A stretch of 64,000 bases of DNA, taken from the NCBI GenBank assembly GCA_018823125.1, contig JAHJIW010000001.1, positions 1-64,000 on the forward strand, written 5' to 3'. Shown piece after piece: positions 48,925-57,719 of this stretch. A program made the translations under genes and the position numbers. The notes under the pieces are model-generated. The model was given only the letters and a program-made list of their open reading frames with translations. It did not search any database and was not told the DNA's origin. Position 1 is the stretch's first letter. Every line of letters begins with the position of its first letter. This stretch comes from Candidatus Margulisiibacteriota bacterium. GTDB lineage: Bacteria > Margulisbacteria > WOR-1 > JAHJIW01.

Positions 48925-49455
48925 ATGACGGAAGTAAACCCCCACAATATTGGTTACAGCAAGGTTTTAGTATTAAATGCCACATTTGCCCCCATCAATA
49001 TATGTAGCTGGCGGCGTGCGGTCACTTTGTTATACAAAGACAAAGCTACCCTGGTGGAGGAAAGCGGGAAATTATTAAATAATAAGTATTCTATGCCTTT
49101 TGTAATCAGACTTGTAAACTACGTTTCTATCCCTTATAATAACGTAGTTTTGACAAGAAAAAATATCTATTTAAGAGATAATCACACTTGTCAATACTGT
49201 GGAAAAAGTGGAAATTTAACCATTGATCACGTTATTCCAAAGTCCCGCGGTGGGAATGATACTTGGGAAAATATAGTTACTTGTTGTGTACGGTGCAATA
49301 ACCGGAAAGGTGATAAGAGTTTAGAGGAAATTGGTTTGTCGCTGCGTAAAAGACCTTATCGTCCGCCATCTACTTTGTACCTGCATATGACGCGTTTAAG
49401 CACCATTCCACGCTGTTGGAATGACTACTTTTTCAAACAAGTCAAAGAAAGTTAA
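48925..49455 (+). CDS. HNH endonuclease
   Basis: 176 aa from ATG 48925. The HNH core CQYCGKSGNLTIDHVIPKSR (about 86-105), then NIVTCCVRCNNRKGDK, supplies the His-Asn-His triad and four zinc Cys. The N-terminal 80 residues (VLVLNATFAPINICSWRRAV) match the stand-alone HNH family seen in many bacteria, of uncertain role. TATAAT (48909-48914) lies 10 nt before this ATG and no SD is present. A TTG at 48898 is upstream of that box and unlikely. Confidence 0.88.
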   Translation: MTEVNPHNIGYSKVLVLNATFAPINICSWRRAVTLLYKDKATLVEESGKLLNNKYSMPFVIRLVNYVSIPYNNVVLTRKNIYLRDNHTCQYCGKSGNLTIDHVIPKSRGGNDTWENIVTCCVRCNNRKGDKSLEEIGLSLRKRPYRPPSTLYLHMTRLSTIPRCWNDYFFKQVKES

Positions 49456-49465
49456 TTTAACAAAT

Positions 49466-49516
49466 GGCCCGCTCATTAGTGGGTATTTCATCCGCCTTTT
49501 CGCAGGTGGTCCCGCG
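49466..49516 (+). pseudogene. degenerate partial copy of tRNA-Lys
   Basis: Segments at 49454-49472 (5' flank plus GGCCCGCT) and 49492-49516 (CCGCCTTTT then GCAGGTGGTCCCGCG) match the 5' flank, acceptor and anticodon-arm regions of the intact tRNA-Lys 103 bp downstream. The D-arm is scrambled, the anticodon loop altered and the T-arm missing, so it cannot fold as a tRNA. Confidence 0.65.
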
Positions 49517-49568
49517 ATCCCTGCAAAGGCAGCGGAAATTGAAAATTTAATAGTTGATTTAACAAAAT

Positions 49569-49641
49569 GGCCCGCTAGCTCAGTTGGTAGAGCATCTGCC
49601 TTTTAAGCAGGTGGTCCCGCGTTCGAATCGCGGGCGGGTCA
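49569..49641 (+). tRNA. tRNA-Lys (UUU)
   Basis: 73 nt. Acceptor GGCCCGC pairs with GCGGGTC (one G-U), anticodon loop CTTTTAA gives UUU, T-arm CGCGTTCGAATCGCG. The 3' end from 49621 onward is repeated exactly at 49774-49801. Confidence 0.95.
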
Positions 49642-49773
49642 TTTTTTTTATTGGCAGATGCAGTAGAATCCTTCGCGGGCCATTTTGAGGAAAATTTAAA
49701 GGTGGTCCCCGAGGGATTTTTGTTTTTACATTAATTCATAGAATAATGCGTAAGCAAAACGGAAATCACGAGA
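49642..49773. repeat. repeat element B after tRNA-Lys
   Basis: The stretch between the tRNA-Lys end and its 28-bp copy. Its part 49709-49773 matches element A (1758-1823, opposite strand) at roughly 80%, including TAGAATAATGCG. Its part 49651-49680 is a 30-bp exact match to 50352-50381. I see no gene in it. Confidence 0.7.
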
Positions 49774-49801
49774 GTTCGAATCGCGGGCGGGTCATTTTTT
49801 T
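49774..49801 (+). repeat. 28-bp copy of the tRNA-Lys 3' end (att-like)
   Basis: Exact direct repeat of 49621-49648 (GTTCGAATCGCGGGCGGGTC plus A and a run of T). It covers the T-loop to the discriminator base, the classic target of tRNA-directed integration. Confidence 0.85.
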
Positions 49802-49847
49802 AAAATAATTCCGTGATCCATGCAAGTTTTCTGACTTTTAATACGAA

Positions 49848-49959
49848 TATAATAGCGGGGAGACAAAAGAGTTCTCCCTATTTTTTTGGAAAAAAAAGCA
49901 CGCCAGAGCCTGACTGGAAGCTAATCTAATATAGATTTGTTTCTGGTCAGGCTTTTTTT
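49848..49959 (+). ncRNA. putative small RNA or attenuator leader with two terminator-like hairpins
   Basis: A TATAAT box (49848-49853) is followed by a 6-bp hairpin (49858-49878) with a T-rich tail, then a longer hairpin with arms AGCCTGAC (49907-49914) and GTCAGGCT (49946-49953) and a run of seven T. The transcript would be about 100 nt. The next gene starts at 50046 with its own SD, so this could be a free RNA or that gene's leader. It matches no RNA family I know. Confidence 0.5.
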
Positions 49960-50045
49960 ATTGGCAAACCTCGTTAAAGAATCACTAGATGGTCGATCGG
50001 GGAAAACCAAAAAAGAGCTTTCGATAAGATAACAGGAGGAATAAT

Positions 50046-50303
50046 ATGAAAAAATTAATTGCTTTGATTTTAGTCGCTTTGTTTGTAGTTTCATTATCTA
50101 CCAGTGTATTTGCGATTATGCCTGGTGGAAAAGACTTGGGTGAAAAAGATAAAAGATGTATAGTTGGCGATCCAGGAGGTTGGGATGGTGGGTTTTCTGA
50201 CGACGAAGACGACGATGATGATCAAGAAACTGGTTATCATACCCATCTAAGTAATGAAGTTAACCGACTCTTGCCAGCTCCACCTCCAATGCATTGTTGG
50301 TAG
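50046..50303 (+). CDS. small secreted acidic protein
   Basis: 85 aa. Signal peptide 1-24 (ending VFA). The mature part is short and Gly/Asp-rich, with a run of Asp/Glu (DDEDDDDDQE) and two Cys, one in the tail PPPMHCW, which could form a disulphide or bind metal. SD AGGAGG. A terminator follows at once. Not recognised. Confidence 0.7.
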   Translation: MKKLIALILVALFVVSLSTSVFAIMPGGKDLGEKDKRCIVGDPGGWDGGFSDDEDDDDDQETGYHTHLSNEVNRLLPAPPPMHCW

Positions 50304-50314
50304 GAATTCGCCGG

Positions 50315-50348
50315 AGAAAAAAAGCCCTCGATAACCTCGGGGGCTTTT
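50315..50348 (+). terminator. rho-independent terminator of the 50046 gene
   Basis: AAAGCCC and GGGCTTT arms around TCGATAACCTCGG. Its 3' half (50333-50353) recurs exactly at 50623-50643, bounding element C. Confidence 0.7.
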
Positions 50349-50353
50349 ACTTT

Positions 50354-50622
50354 GGCAGATGCAGTAGAATCCTTCGCGGGCTATTCAAAGTTTTTTCGAA
50401 CACTAAGTATTTTCACCCACAAAAAGCATATGCAGACTAATCGGTATTCAGCAATCCAAATACCCCCTGCGAGCGTAGTCTCATGTTGTTTGAGCCTGTA
50501 GAGTTTATCGCTTAGCTTTGAAAAATTTGTGCGAGTAAATGAGCAAGCGAGCAGGGTCAATGTGTTTGGATTGCAGAACAAGAATAGTGCATATGCTTAG
50601 TGGAGGGAAAAATACGCCAGAC
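50354..50622. repeat. long imperfect palindrome (element C) between two terminator halves
   Basis: The core 50401-50602 is an imperfect inverted repeat: CACTAAG (50401) with CTTAGTG (to 50602), AGCATATGC (50425) with GCATATGCT (50589), GCAATCCAAA (50451) with TTTGGATTGC (50565), and CCCTGC with GCAGGG. A 21-bp direct repeat (50333-50353 and 50623-50643) flanks it. Its left shoulder carries the 30-bp repeat shared with element B. A minus-strand open frame (50381-50581) just follows the palindrome. MITE-like; no transposase. Confidence 0.65.
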
Positions 50623-50636
50623 AACCTCGGGGGCTT

Positions 50637-51125
50637 TTACTTTTTAAACTTCCTCTTCACGTAACTAATCAACCCGTCGGCGTCGATTATTTTTTGCATA
50701 AAGTTGGGGAAGGGTTGGGCTTTGTATATTTTTCCTGAGGATAAGTCTTTAATTTCACCGCTTGTTAGGTCAATACTTACTTCAGAACCTTCTTGAATTT
50801 CTTCTGCAGCTTCACAAGATTCCAAAATTGGCAGTCCAATATTAATTGAATTGCGGTAAAAAATCCGGGCAAATGATTTTGCGATAACCGCTGAAATTCC
50901 GGCGGCCTTGATAGAAATAGGAGCGTGCTCGCGGGATGACCCACAACCAAAATTTTCACCACCGATGATAATGTCGCCTTTATTCATGCGGTTAACAAAA
51001 TCGGGATCGGCGTCTTCCATGCAGTACTTTGCCAGCTCTTCCGGATCGGATGTATTTAGATAGCGTGCCGGAATAATTTGATCGGTGTCAACGTTGTCGC
51101 CAAATTTGTGAACTTTGCCTTTCAT
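50637..51125 (-). CDS. leuD: 3-isopropylmalate dehydratase small subunit
   Basis: Swivel-domain subunit, 162 aa, of the isopropylmalate (or homologous aconitase-like) isomerase. [17 protein letters not shown] and [15 protein letters not shown] are the family signatures. The short form of about 165 aa is the LeuD2/HacB-like group, which includes homoaconitase- and methylmalate-type enzymes. Its start overlaps the leuC stop by 1 bp. No other leu gene is in the window. Confidence 0.93.
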   Translation of the reverse strand: MKGKVHKFGDNVDTDQIIPARYLNTSDPEELAKYCMEDADPDFVNRMNKGDIIIGGENFGCGSSREHAPISIKAAGISAVIAKSFARIFYRNSINIGLPILESCEAAEEIQEGSEVSIDLTSGEIKDLSSGKIYKAQPFPNFMQKIIDADGLISYVKRKFKK

Positions 51126-52366
51126 TATAATTCCTCCGGATGGCCGATTCTTCCCAGTACGGCGGATGCAGCTGCAACTGCCACGTTGGAAAGATAAACT
51201 TCGGATTTAGGATGACCCATTCTGCCGATGAAGTTGCGGTTGGTAGTAGCCACTGCTTTCTCGCCTTCGGCCAAGACACCCATGTGGCCGCCGAGGCAGG
51301 GGCCACAGGTTGGGGTCGAAACTGCCGCATTGGCATTTAGGAAGATATCAAATAGTCCTTCTTTCATGGCCTGACGATATACTTTTTGCGTAGCCGGAAT
51401 AATGATCAATCTTACGTTTTTATCGGCTTTGTGGCCTTTGAGTACTTTGGCTGCAATGCGCATATCTTCGATGCGGCCATTAGTACAGGACCCAATAACC
51501 ACCTGGTCGATCTTCACATTTTTGGCTTTGCTGACCGGTTTTGTGTTACTGGGCAGGTGTGGAAAGGCTATTTGAGGCTCAATTTTGGATACATCTATCG
51601 TGTATACATTATTATATATAGCGTCCGGATCTGACTTATAGACCTTTGCACCCCTAGATTTAGTGGTTTTGGCGTCGGGTACGAATATGCCATTTTTGGC
51701 ACCGGCTTCAATTGCCATATTAGCCATGGTAAAACGAGCATCCATGGAAAGCTGTTTTAGTGCGTCTCCCGTAAATTCCATGGTTTTGTAAAGAGCGCCA
51801 TCCACGCCAATCAGTCCAATGGTATATAGAATGAGATCTTTGCCTTCGACCCATTTGGGAATTTTGCCGGAATATACAAATTTAATCTGCTCAGGAACTT
51901 TGAGCCATACTTCGCCGGTGGCCATGGCAGCCGCCATATCGGTTGAGCCAACTCCGGTGGAGAAGGCGCCCAGCGCACCGTAAGTACAAGTATGCGAATC
52001 GGCCCCGATAATCAGATCGCCACACTTTACCAACTCGAGTTCAGGCAAAAGGGCATGCTCAATGCCCATACAGCCGATTTCAAAAAAGTTAACGATGCCG
52101 TACTTTTTAGCAAATTCACGCATCATCTTAACTTGTTCAGCGGATTTGATGTCTTTATTGGGAGTAAAATGATCGGGTACCAAAGCGATCTTGTTTTTAT
52201 TGAAAACTTTGGTGGCGCCGATTTTATTGAATTCTTTGATGGCGGGTGGGGTAGTAACGTCGTTGCCGAGTACCATATCAACTTTGGCCTGGATGAGTTC
52301 TCCCGGTTGAACCTCTTTTTTTCCGGCATGTGCGGCTAGTATTTTTTGCGTAATTGTCTGTGGCAT
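51125..52366 (-). CDS. leuC: 3-isopropylmalate dehydratase large subunit
   Basis: [4Fe-4S] aconitase-family subunit, 413 aa, the short LeuC2/HacA form. The cluster ligands lie in GSCTNGR and [30 protein letters not shown] is the substrate/cluster loop. With leuD it isomerises 2- and 3-isopropylmalate or a related acid. SD AAGGAAG, with a TAGAAT-like box near 52393. The exact substrate cannot be read from sequence. Confidence 0.94.
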   Translation of the reverse strand: MPQTITQKILAAHAGKKEVQPGELIQAKVDMVLGNDVTTPPAIKEFNKIGATKVFNKNKIALVPDHFTPNKDIKSAEQVKMMREFAKKYGIVNFFEIGCMGIEHALLPELELVKCGDLIIGADSHTCTYGALGAFSTGVGSTDMAAAMATGEVWLKVPEQIKFVYSGKIPKWVEGKDLILYTIGLIGVDGALYKTMEFTGDALKQLSMDARFTMANMAIEAGAKNGIFVPDAKTTKSRGAKVYKSDPDAIYNNVYTIDVSKIEPQIAFPHLPSNTKPVSKAKNVKIDQVVIGSCTNGRIEDMRIAAKVLKGHKADKNVRLIIIPATQKVYRQAMKEGLFDIFLNANAAVSTPTCGPCLGGHMGVLAEGEKAVATTNRNFIGRMGHPKSEVYLSNVAVAAASAVLGRIGHPEEL

Positions 52367-52436
52367 GGCTACTTCCTTTATTGATTTGATATTCTAACAA
52401 AATTGGGTAGTTAAGACAATCAAGATATAAATAAAG

Positions 52437-52464
52437 TGAAATTATTCCTCAAAATAGTCGATAT
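52437..52464 (+). promoter_or_regulatory. sigma-28-type promoter
   Basis: TGAAA (52437-52441), 15 bp, GTCGATAT (52457-52464). Transcription would begin near 52471, just before the long hairpin of the leader. Confidence 0.7.
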
Positions 52465-52480
52465 ATATATAGAAGAAAGA

Positions 52481-52564
52481 AGGTTTAAAGGTGTAAAGGT
52501 TCAAAGGTTTAAAGTGGGGAAGGGTGGGGACTTAAAACCTATAAACCTATGAACCTGAAAACCT
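52481..52564 (+). repeat. tandem-word hairpin in the leader of the 52585 gene
   Basis: A 35-nt left arm made of AAAGGTTT-like words (52481-52515) and a 35-nt right arm of AAACCTAT-like words (52530-52564) form a long imperfect hairpin with a purine-only-like loop. The SD AGGAGG follows 6 nt later. It resembles the V-ATPase hairpin at 9694-9735 in design, but not in sequence. Confidence 0.6.
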
Positions 52565-52584
52565 ACTCTTAGGAGGAAAAAAGA

Positions 52585-53229
52585 GTGACTAGATCATCAA
52601 TTATTACAGCAAAAAGGGTAACTCGATCCCCGCGAAATCCTTTTCGCAGTCTTAAACCACAAACTGCTGCAGAACAAACGCTGGTTTTAGATGCTCATCT
52701 GGTTTACCGTGATTCCCGCCGACAGTTAGGTTTTTGGTGTAAACCCTCGGTTCAAAAAGCAACCAAATGGGGAATAACCGCAGTTAACTCTCTTTTAATT
52801 GGAGCCGTTGTTAAATATGGGATAGCTGGCGATATTGGTGGTTTACTTGCAGGTGCACTGGTTGGCGGAATTTCATTAAAATGGTCCCGAGCAAGAAATT
52901 TTATTTTTTCACAAGCCATCCCAACCGCAATTAATTATTTTGGTTTATGGGCAGCAGGAGAAACTCCGCAGCTATTTATTGCAGAATCCAATCTTTTAGG
53001 ATACGGCGGTTACTTTATGCATCGCCAAGTAACTAAACCAATTAATCCTGATTTTATTGCCCAAACCGGAAGACAAATATCTCAAGCGGTTAGAGGTGAG
53101 TTTAAATTTGGTGAACCCGAAGAAATAATCAGTAGCGGCTTAGCGGTTGAAGTAAATACGATTTTAAATCAATCACAGGCCGGTCGGCACGCACTAAGTC
53201 AAATGGCAATTAGTAATTTAACCGTCTAA
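52585..53229 (+). CDS. unknown protein with hydrophobic core, sigma-28-type promoter
   Basis: 214 aa, GTG start with SD AGGAGG 8 nt upstream. The first 55 residues are Arg/Ser-rich without a Sec signal. Hydrophobic stretches at about 65-95 (AVNSLLIGAVV, GGLLAGALVGG) and 108-125 could be membrane helices. The C-terminal 70 residues are soluble. No family recognised. It is the first of three sigma-28-type units in the surface locus. Confidence 0.65.
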   Translation: MTRSSIITAKRVTRSPRNPFRSLKPQTAAEQTLVLDAHLVYRDSRRQLGFWCKPSVQKATKWGITAVNSLLIGAVVKYGIAGDIGGLLAGALVGGISLKWSRARNFIFSQAIPTAINYFGLWAAGETPQLFIAESNLLGYGGYFMHRQVTKPINPDFIAQTGRQISQAVRGEFKFGEPEEIISSGLAVEVNTILNQSQAGRHALSQMAISNLTV

Positions 53230-53306
53230 TTTAAGTCATAAAAATGCATGCAGAAAAATTTGATTTTTAAAATTAGTGGAGCCCACAAAATAAATCACTT
53301 AAAAAG

Positions 53307-53334
53307 TGAAATTTTTTTTGGGTTTGCACGATAA
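53307..53334 (+). promoter_or_regulatory. sigma-28-type promoter
   Basis: TGAAA (53307-53311), 15 bp, CACGATAA (53327-53334). It gives a leader of about 50 nt to the 53391 gene; the leader shares AGGTTTAAAGT with the hairpin arm at 52505-52515. Confidence 0.7.
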
Positions 53335-53390
53335 CTAAAAGGATAAGTAGGTTTAAAGTAAAATTTGAGTATTTATTTAGGAGGAAAAAA

Positions 53391-55094
53391 ATGGGTAATT
53401 CAGGAATGCCATCTCTTCAAGGAATTAAGAGCGGTGTTGTAAATTTATATAACAATGGAAAACAGGAACTAGAAAATGTGTTTGAGGCCGGAATCGAATT
53501 AGCGGAAAACGTTGGAGAATATTTAGCGCCGGCCGCTCAAGTTTTAGTTGAAGTTGTTAATGATGGTTTTACTCCGGATGGTCCGAAAGCTCATTTGGAT
53601 GGAGTATCCATCGCAGCCGGTTGCGCAGATGAAACTGCAATTTTACCGGAAACCCAAGTTCTTTTTGAAGAAGGGGTTATGATCACCGATAAACTTGAAA
53701 ACACCGGAACTCAAATTATCTTAACCTTAGCAACTAATGAATTTTACTTTTCTGACCCACAAGACCTTTCGATTGTTTTTGGAACTCAGCTTACCGATAT
53801 GAGTGAATTAAATAAAGCAGTAGCTTTAGCCGACTTAGCTGATCAGGCTCCGGGAATCAGCGCCGAAACCTATGCTGATCTGCAAGCAGTTGCGGACGCA
53901 AATGATGGTAATGTAACAGCTTTAGATCTTTTATATATTAAAGCTAACGATGCTATCCCTAAATATTATGATGAATTTTTAGCGGCGCTCGAGAGCGGAG
54001 CATTAGAAGATGCCGAAGGCAATACCATTATTACCGGAACGGATTTATACAAAGCGATTGCTCCGATTTTGGGTAATATATTTACCAAAGAAGATGGTTC
54101 CTTAATGACGCTTGAAGAAATAATGGCGGCATATGGGGCGACTGGAGAAGCATTTGTTGACTTTGTTGAAGTAGAACAAATGGTTAATATTGTGAGCAAT
54201 CTAGTTGATAATGTTTTAGCCGGCGGAATTCCGGTAGCATTAAAACGACATGACGACGAAAGTGTTGAATGGGGTGGTGGACAGTATGTTTTTAGAGTTT
54301 ATGAAAATGATGCTCCGGTTGATCCAGCAGCTTGGGTTGCTCCGCAGCAATTCGAAATTGTAGATAACGTTGGATCGATTGCTCCGGTTTATCAGATTAA
54401 TTATAGTCAATTAGAAGATGCAGTAGCGGCAGATGAAGATCCAGAAAATGATGATCTTTCGGCTTATGCAGACTTTAAGACTGAGGGTGGCAAACTTTAT
54501 TTCATTATTCAGGATGGTTTAGACCCGATTTATTCAGTTGTAAGTACAGAAGGAGAACTTTCTGGATTAACCTTGCCGGTTGAAGCAGTTAATGCAGGAG
54601 TTAACGGATTAGATCCAGTTATGAAGTATGTATCCGTATTGCGCGCCGAAAATGAAACTGAAACGGATGTAACTTATACTTATCTTTATGATTTTGCAGA
54701 TGATGGTACTTTAGCATTTACTAATGTTTCTGTATCAGATCTTCACTTCGTTTCAGATGAAACGGTAACCACGGTTGAAGTAGTAGATGCTTTTGATCCA
54801 TTTGCTGGATTTAGCACTCCATTAACCTTAGTAAACTTTAGCGCTGGTTTTTATTCTGAAATTTATCCAGATGGATCGCAAACTGAAACATTTACTCTTG
54901 GCAGTTCAATTGGCGATTGGGATGCTAATCAAGCTACCATTAATATCGGATCTAAATTTGCCGGATACCCAGTTACTGGAAAAAATGGAACTTTTGCGAT
55001 TCAAGCTAGTTTAGAAAGCACTGAACCAGAAATATTATCGAAAACGTATCTTAGAGCAGAAGCAAATTCGACAGCTCCAGCATCTGATGAATAA
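53391..55094 (+). CDS. large acidic protein without Sec signal, sigma-28-type promoter
   Basis: 567 aa, not recognised. The N-terminal 45 residues are an amphipathic helix (LYNNGKQELENVFEAGIEL), with no signal peptide. The rest is acidic, Ala/Val-rich and beta-prone, resembling an extracellular or structural protein: helix-rich to about 290, then strands (GGGQYVFRVYENDAPVDP). SD AGGAGG. If it reaches the surface it would need a non-Sec route; this is inference. The next gene is 23 bp downstream with its own SD and may be co-transcribed. Confidence 0.7.
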   Translation: MGNSGMPSLQGIKSGVVNLYNNGKQELENVFEAGIELAENVGEYLAPAAQVLVEVVNDGFTPDGPKAHLDGVSIAAGCADETAILPETQVLFEEGVMITDKLENTGTQIILTLATNEFYFSDPQDLSIVFGTQLTDMSELNKAVALADLADQAPGISAETYADLQAVADANDGNVTALDLLYIKANDAIPKYYDEFLAALESGALEDAEGNTIITGTDLYKAIAPILGNIFTKEDGSLMTLEEIMAAYGATGEAFVDFVEVEQMVNIVSNLVDNVLAGGIPVALKRHDDESVEWGGGQYVFRVYENDAPVDPAAWVAPQQFEIVDNVGSIAPVYQINYSQLEDAVAADEDPENDDLSAYADFKTEGGKLYFIIQDGLDPIYSVVSTEGELSGLTLPVEAVNAGVNGLDPVMKYVSVLRAENETETDVTYTYLYDFADDGTLAFTNVSVSDLHFVSDETVTTVEVVDAFDPFAGFSTPLTLVNFSAGFYSEIYPDGSQTETFTLGSSIGDWDANQATINIGSKFAGYPVTGKNGTFAIQASLESTEPEILSKTYLRAEANSTAPASDE

Positions 55095-55117
55095 AAAGTA
55101 TAATCGGAGGGTAAAAA

Positions 55118-57694
55118 ATGATTAATTTTAATAACTTTGTAACTCGGTTGAAGGGGGCGAAAAAAGTAATTGCACTGCTTTTTGCAGGTTTATTGCTAAT
55201 CGCATTTTCAGTCAGCGCCCATGCGACATTAACTATTCCTGCTCAGGCCGCAGTTAGTGCGGACGGAAATAAATTAATCGTTCCTAGTCAGGCGACCGGT
55301 GACTATAAGATTGTGATTTATGATGTATCTAATCCAGCGTTACCTTCTACATTAGCAACCATTAATACTGCGGGTGCAGTATACGGGGTTGCAGTTAATC
55401 CTGCTGGTACTAAAGCTTATATCAGTATTTCTGGTAGTGGAGTAGGGGTTATTAATTTAGCTACTAATACACAAACCAATACCATTTCATTGCCTACTAA
55501 CTTTTTACGCAATATCGCATTTTCGCCGGATGGCGCCTATGCTTTTGTAGTAGATGTATTAGGTAAAGTTTATATCATCAATACAGCAACCGAAACGCTT
55601 GCTGACACCATCACAATTTCAGGTGGTGTTGGGGCTTACGGCGTAGCAGTTAAACCGGATGGAACCCGTTTAGCGGTTTCCAGACGTACTGCTTCGGGTG
55701 CTATTTACATTTATGATATTACCGATATTGCTAACCCGACCTATATAAAATCTATGAACGGGCTAGTTTATCCTACTTATCTTTTCTATGGTGAAGGAAC
55801 ACAGCTTGGTGGCGATCCTACCCACGTGTGGCTTTACGTAAAAAATAGGGAAGAATTAGCTACCGAAGAAGACGTTAAAATTTATGATTCTGCTGACGAT
55901 ACCTATACTCTTTCAGGAACGATTAAATTAGCGGACGAACATGGTTTTGATCGAAACTTTACTAATGATCCGATTAGCGGATACACTGGTTTGGCTTTAA
56001 GTGCCAACCGTCAAATGGCTTACGTAGCGGTATATAACAATACCGCATCAAAATCCCAAGTGTATCGTTTTTCTAGTGCCATTGGTAATGGGATTCTTGC
56101 TACGACTACTAATATCGTTAAAGAAAACTGTTCATATCCGGTTGATTCGATTGCCGGCGTGCCGGATGGCCGAACCATTTGGTTTGGTTATAGCTTAGGG
56201 TCTCATTACAACGGTCACGACGACGTTTATTATGGCAATAATAACTCTGGATTTACCCAAAATGCGCCTACTGCTCCGGAAATTACTGCCCCACAAGTAG
56301 GAGCAACCGATGTTACTGAAATGACCTGGAACGCAGGTTCGGATCAGGAAACCCCGGGGGCAAACTTAACTTATGATGTGGATTACATCTTAGCTGCTGA
56401 TATTAATACCAATAACTGGGTAGATTATAACCCTGGTGTTTCCGGAACCAGTGTTTCACTTGAAAATTTAGATGCTTTAACTTCATATTATTTGCGAATC
56501 AGAACCAGCGACGGTACCGATAACAGTGCTTTCGTCTACGTTGGTCCGTTTACCACCGGAGATACCGGTAGTGGCAGCGGCGAATGCCTGGTTATTGATA
56601 ATTTTGAAGGTGTAAATGTTCAAGATCCAGCTGGATATATTGCTTACAATTTAAACTATACGCTATTTGGAACCATGGTTGATCCGGATGATGCTACCAA
56701 TCGCATTATGCAGGTTGATGGTTATGCAGCTGGTGCAGATGGTTGGTGGTCTGGTGTTTTAGATACCCCAGTTCGTCCGATGGATATTTCAGCTTATGAT
56801 GCCATTGCCTTTGAATTAAAGGGTAATGGTTCAAGTGATATCGTGAAAATTCGTCTATTAGATGAAGACGGTGATATCTTTGAACTACCGGGTGGAGTTG
56901 TGCTAAGTACAGCTACCTGGCAAACCGTAGTCATTTTGATGGAAGGCATGGAAGATGCCCCCGTATATCAGGCCGGAGACGGCGTTTTCAGTGGAAATAT
57001 TCTGGCTTACGGTGTAAAATATGGTAGTAGCGATGCTTCCGGTGGGCCTCACTATTTTGACGACGTTAGAGCAATAAGTTCAACTGCAGAAGCAATACCT
57101 GGACCTACGGTAGATATTACGGTTCTTATGCAAGGTTTTTATGATGAAGGAGCCGGAACTTTGGCCGAAGCATATATTGATCTTGAGTTAAGAGATACCG
57201 ATATGTTAACGGTTTTACAGACGTTTTCAAATATTCCTTTGGATGATCAGGGTAACACGGTTTATAAACTTAATTATTTAGTTGGCGAAGGTCAAAATGA
57301 TGACTTTTATCTGGTGGTTAGACATTCAATTCCGTTAGCAGCATATTATAGTTCTAACCACTCACCGGTAATGATTGCTAACTCGATCAACCTTGAAGAT
57401 GGCGTAACAAAGACAATTAACTTAACTAATGGATCCGAAACCATGTACGGAACCGATGCGCTGGTTCACTCGAATATTACCGGTTTAGATTACATGCGAG
57501 CTGGTAATATCAATGGTGATCAATTTGTTGATATTTCAGACTTCATGCTCTGGGCACTGGCCAATGGTACTGAGCCTGGAAATCCTAACTGGTTAGTAGA
57601 TGCTAACTTAAATGGCGATGGTTTCGTTGATATTAATGACTTTATGTATTGGGCTGGAAATAATGGTACCGAAGTCCAGCTGCCGGAATATTAA
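55118..57694 (+). CDS. secreted beta-propeller / CBM-like / dockerin protein
   Basis: 858 aa. Signal peptide about 1-36 (ending AHA). Domains: a YVTN/WD-like seven-bladed propeller (about 40-385; repeated NPAGTKAYISI-like units), a fibronectin-III-like module (about 395-485), a CBM11/CIA30-like domain (about 490-650, VIDNFEGVNVQ), a beta module (about 660-790), and a C-terminal type I dockerin with two EF-like repeats, GNINGDQFVDISDFMLWA and DANLNGDGFVDINDFMYWA. The downstream gene encodes a cohesin domain, the expected partner. SD CGGAGGG. Confidence 0.85.
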   Translation: MINFNNFVTRLKGAKKVIALLFAGLLLIAFSVSAHATLTIPAQAAVSADGNKLIVPSQATGDYKIVIYDVSNPALPSTLATINTAGAVYGVAVNPAGTKAYISISGSGVGVINLATNTQTNTISLPTNFLRNIAFSPDGAYAFVVDVLGKVYIINTATETLADTITISGGVGAYGVAVKPDGTRLAVSRRTASGAIYIYDITDIANPTYIKSMNGLVYPTYLFYGEGTQLGGDPTHVWLYVKNREELATEEDVKIYDSADDTYTLSGTIKLADEHGFDRNFTNDPISGYTGLALSANRQMAYVAVYNNTASKSQVYRFSSAIGNGILATTTNIVKENCSYPVDSIAGVPDGRTIWFGYSLGSHYNGHDDVYYGNNNSGFTQNAPTAPEITAPQVGATDVTEMTWNAGSDQETPGANLTYDVDYILAADINTNNWVDYNPGVSGTSVSLENLDALTSYYLRIRTSDGTDNSAFVYVGPFTTGDTGSGSGECLVIDNFEGVNVQDPAGYIAYNLNYTLFGTMVDPDDATNRIMQVDGYAAGADGWWSGVLDTPVRPMDISAYDAIAFELKGNGSSDIVKIRLLDEDGDIFELPGGVVLSTATWQTVVILMEGMEDAPVYQAGDGVFSGNILAYGVKYGSSDASGGPHYFDDVRAISSTAEAIPGPTVDITVLMQGFYDEGAGTLAEAYIDLELRDTDMLTVLQTFSNIPLDDQGNTVYKLNYLVGEGQNDDFYLVVRHSIPLAAYYSSNHSPVMIANSINLEDGVTKTINLTNGSETMYGTDALVHSNITGLDYMRAGNINGDQFVDISDFMLWALANGTEPGNPNWLVDANLNGDGFVDINDFMYWAGNNGTEVQLPEY

Positions 57695-57719
57695 ACTTTA
57701 AGGTAAGGAGAGGCAAATT

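Noticed and set aside
50000-50027. Possible fifth sigma-28-type site before the 50046 gene (TTCGATAA at 50020)
   Set aside because: The -35 is GGAAA with a 14-bp spacer, off the pattern shared by the other four; it may still function weakly.
50381-50581. Minus-strand open frame of 66 codons in element C
   Set aside because: It lies within the long palindrome, has no SD, and shows no domain or protein-like composition.
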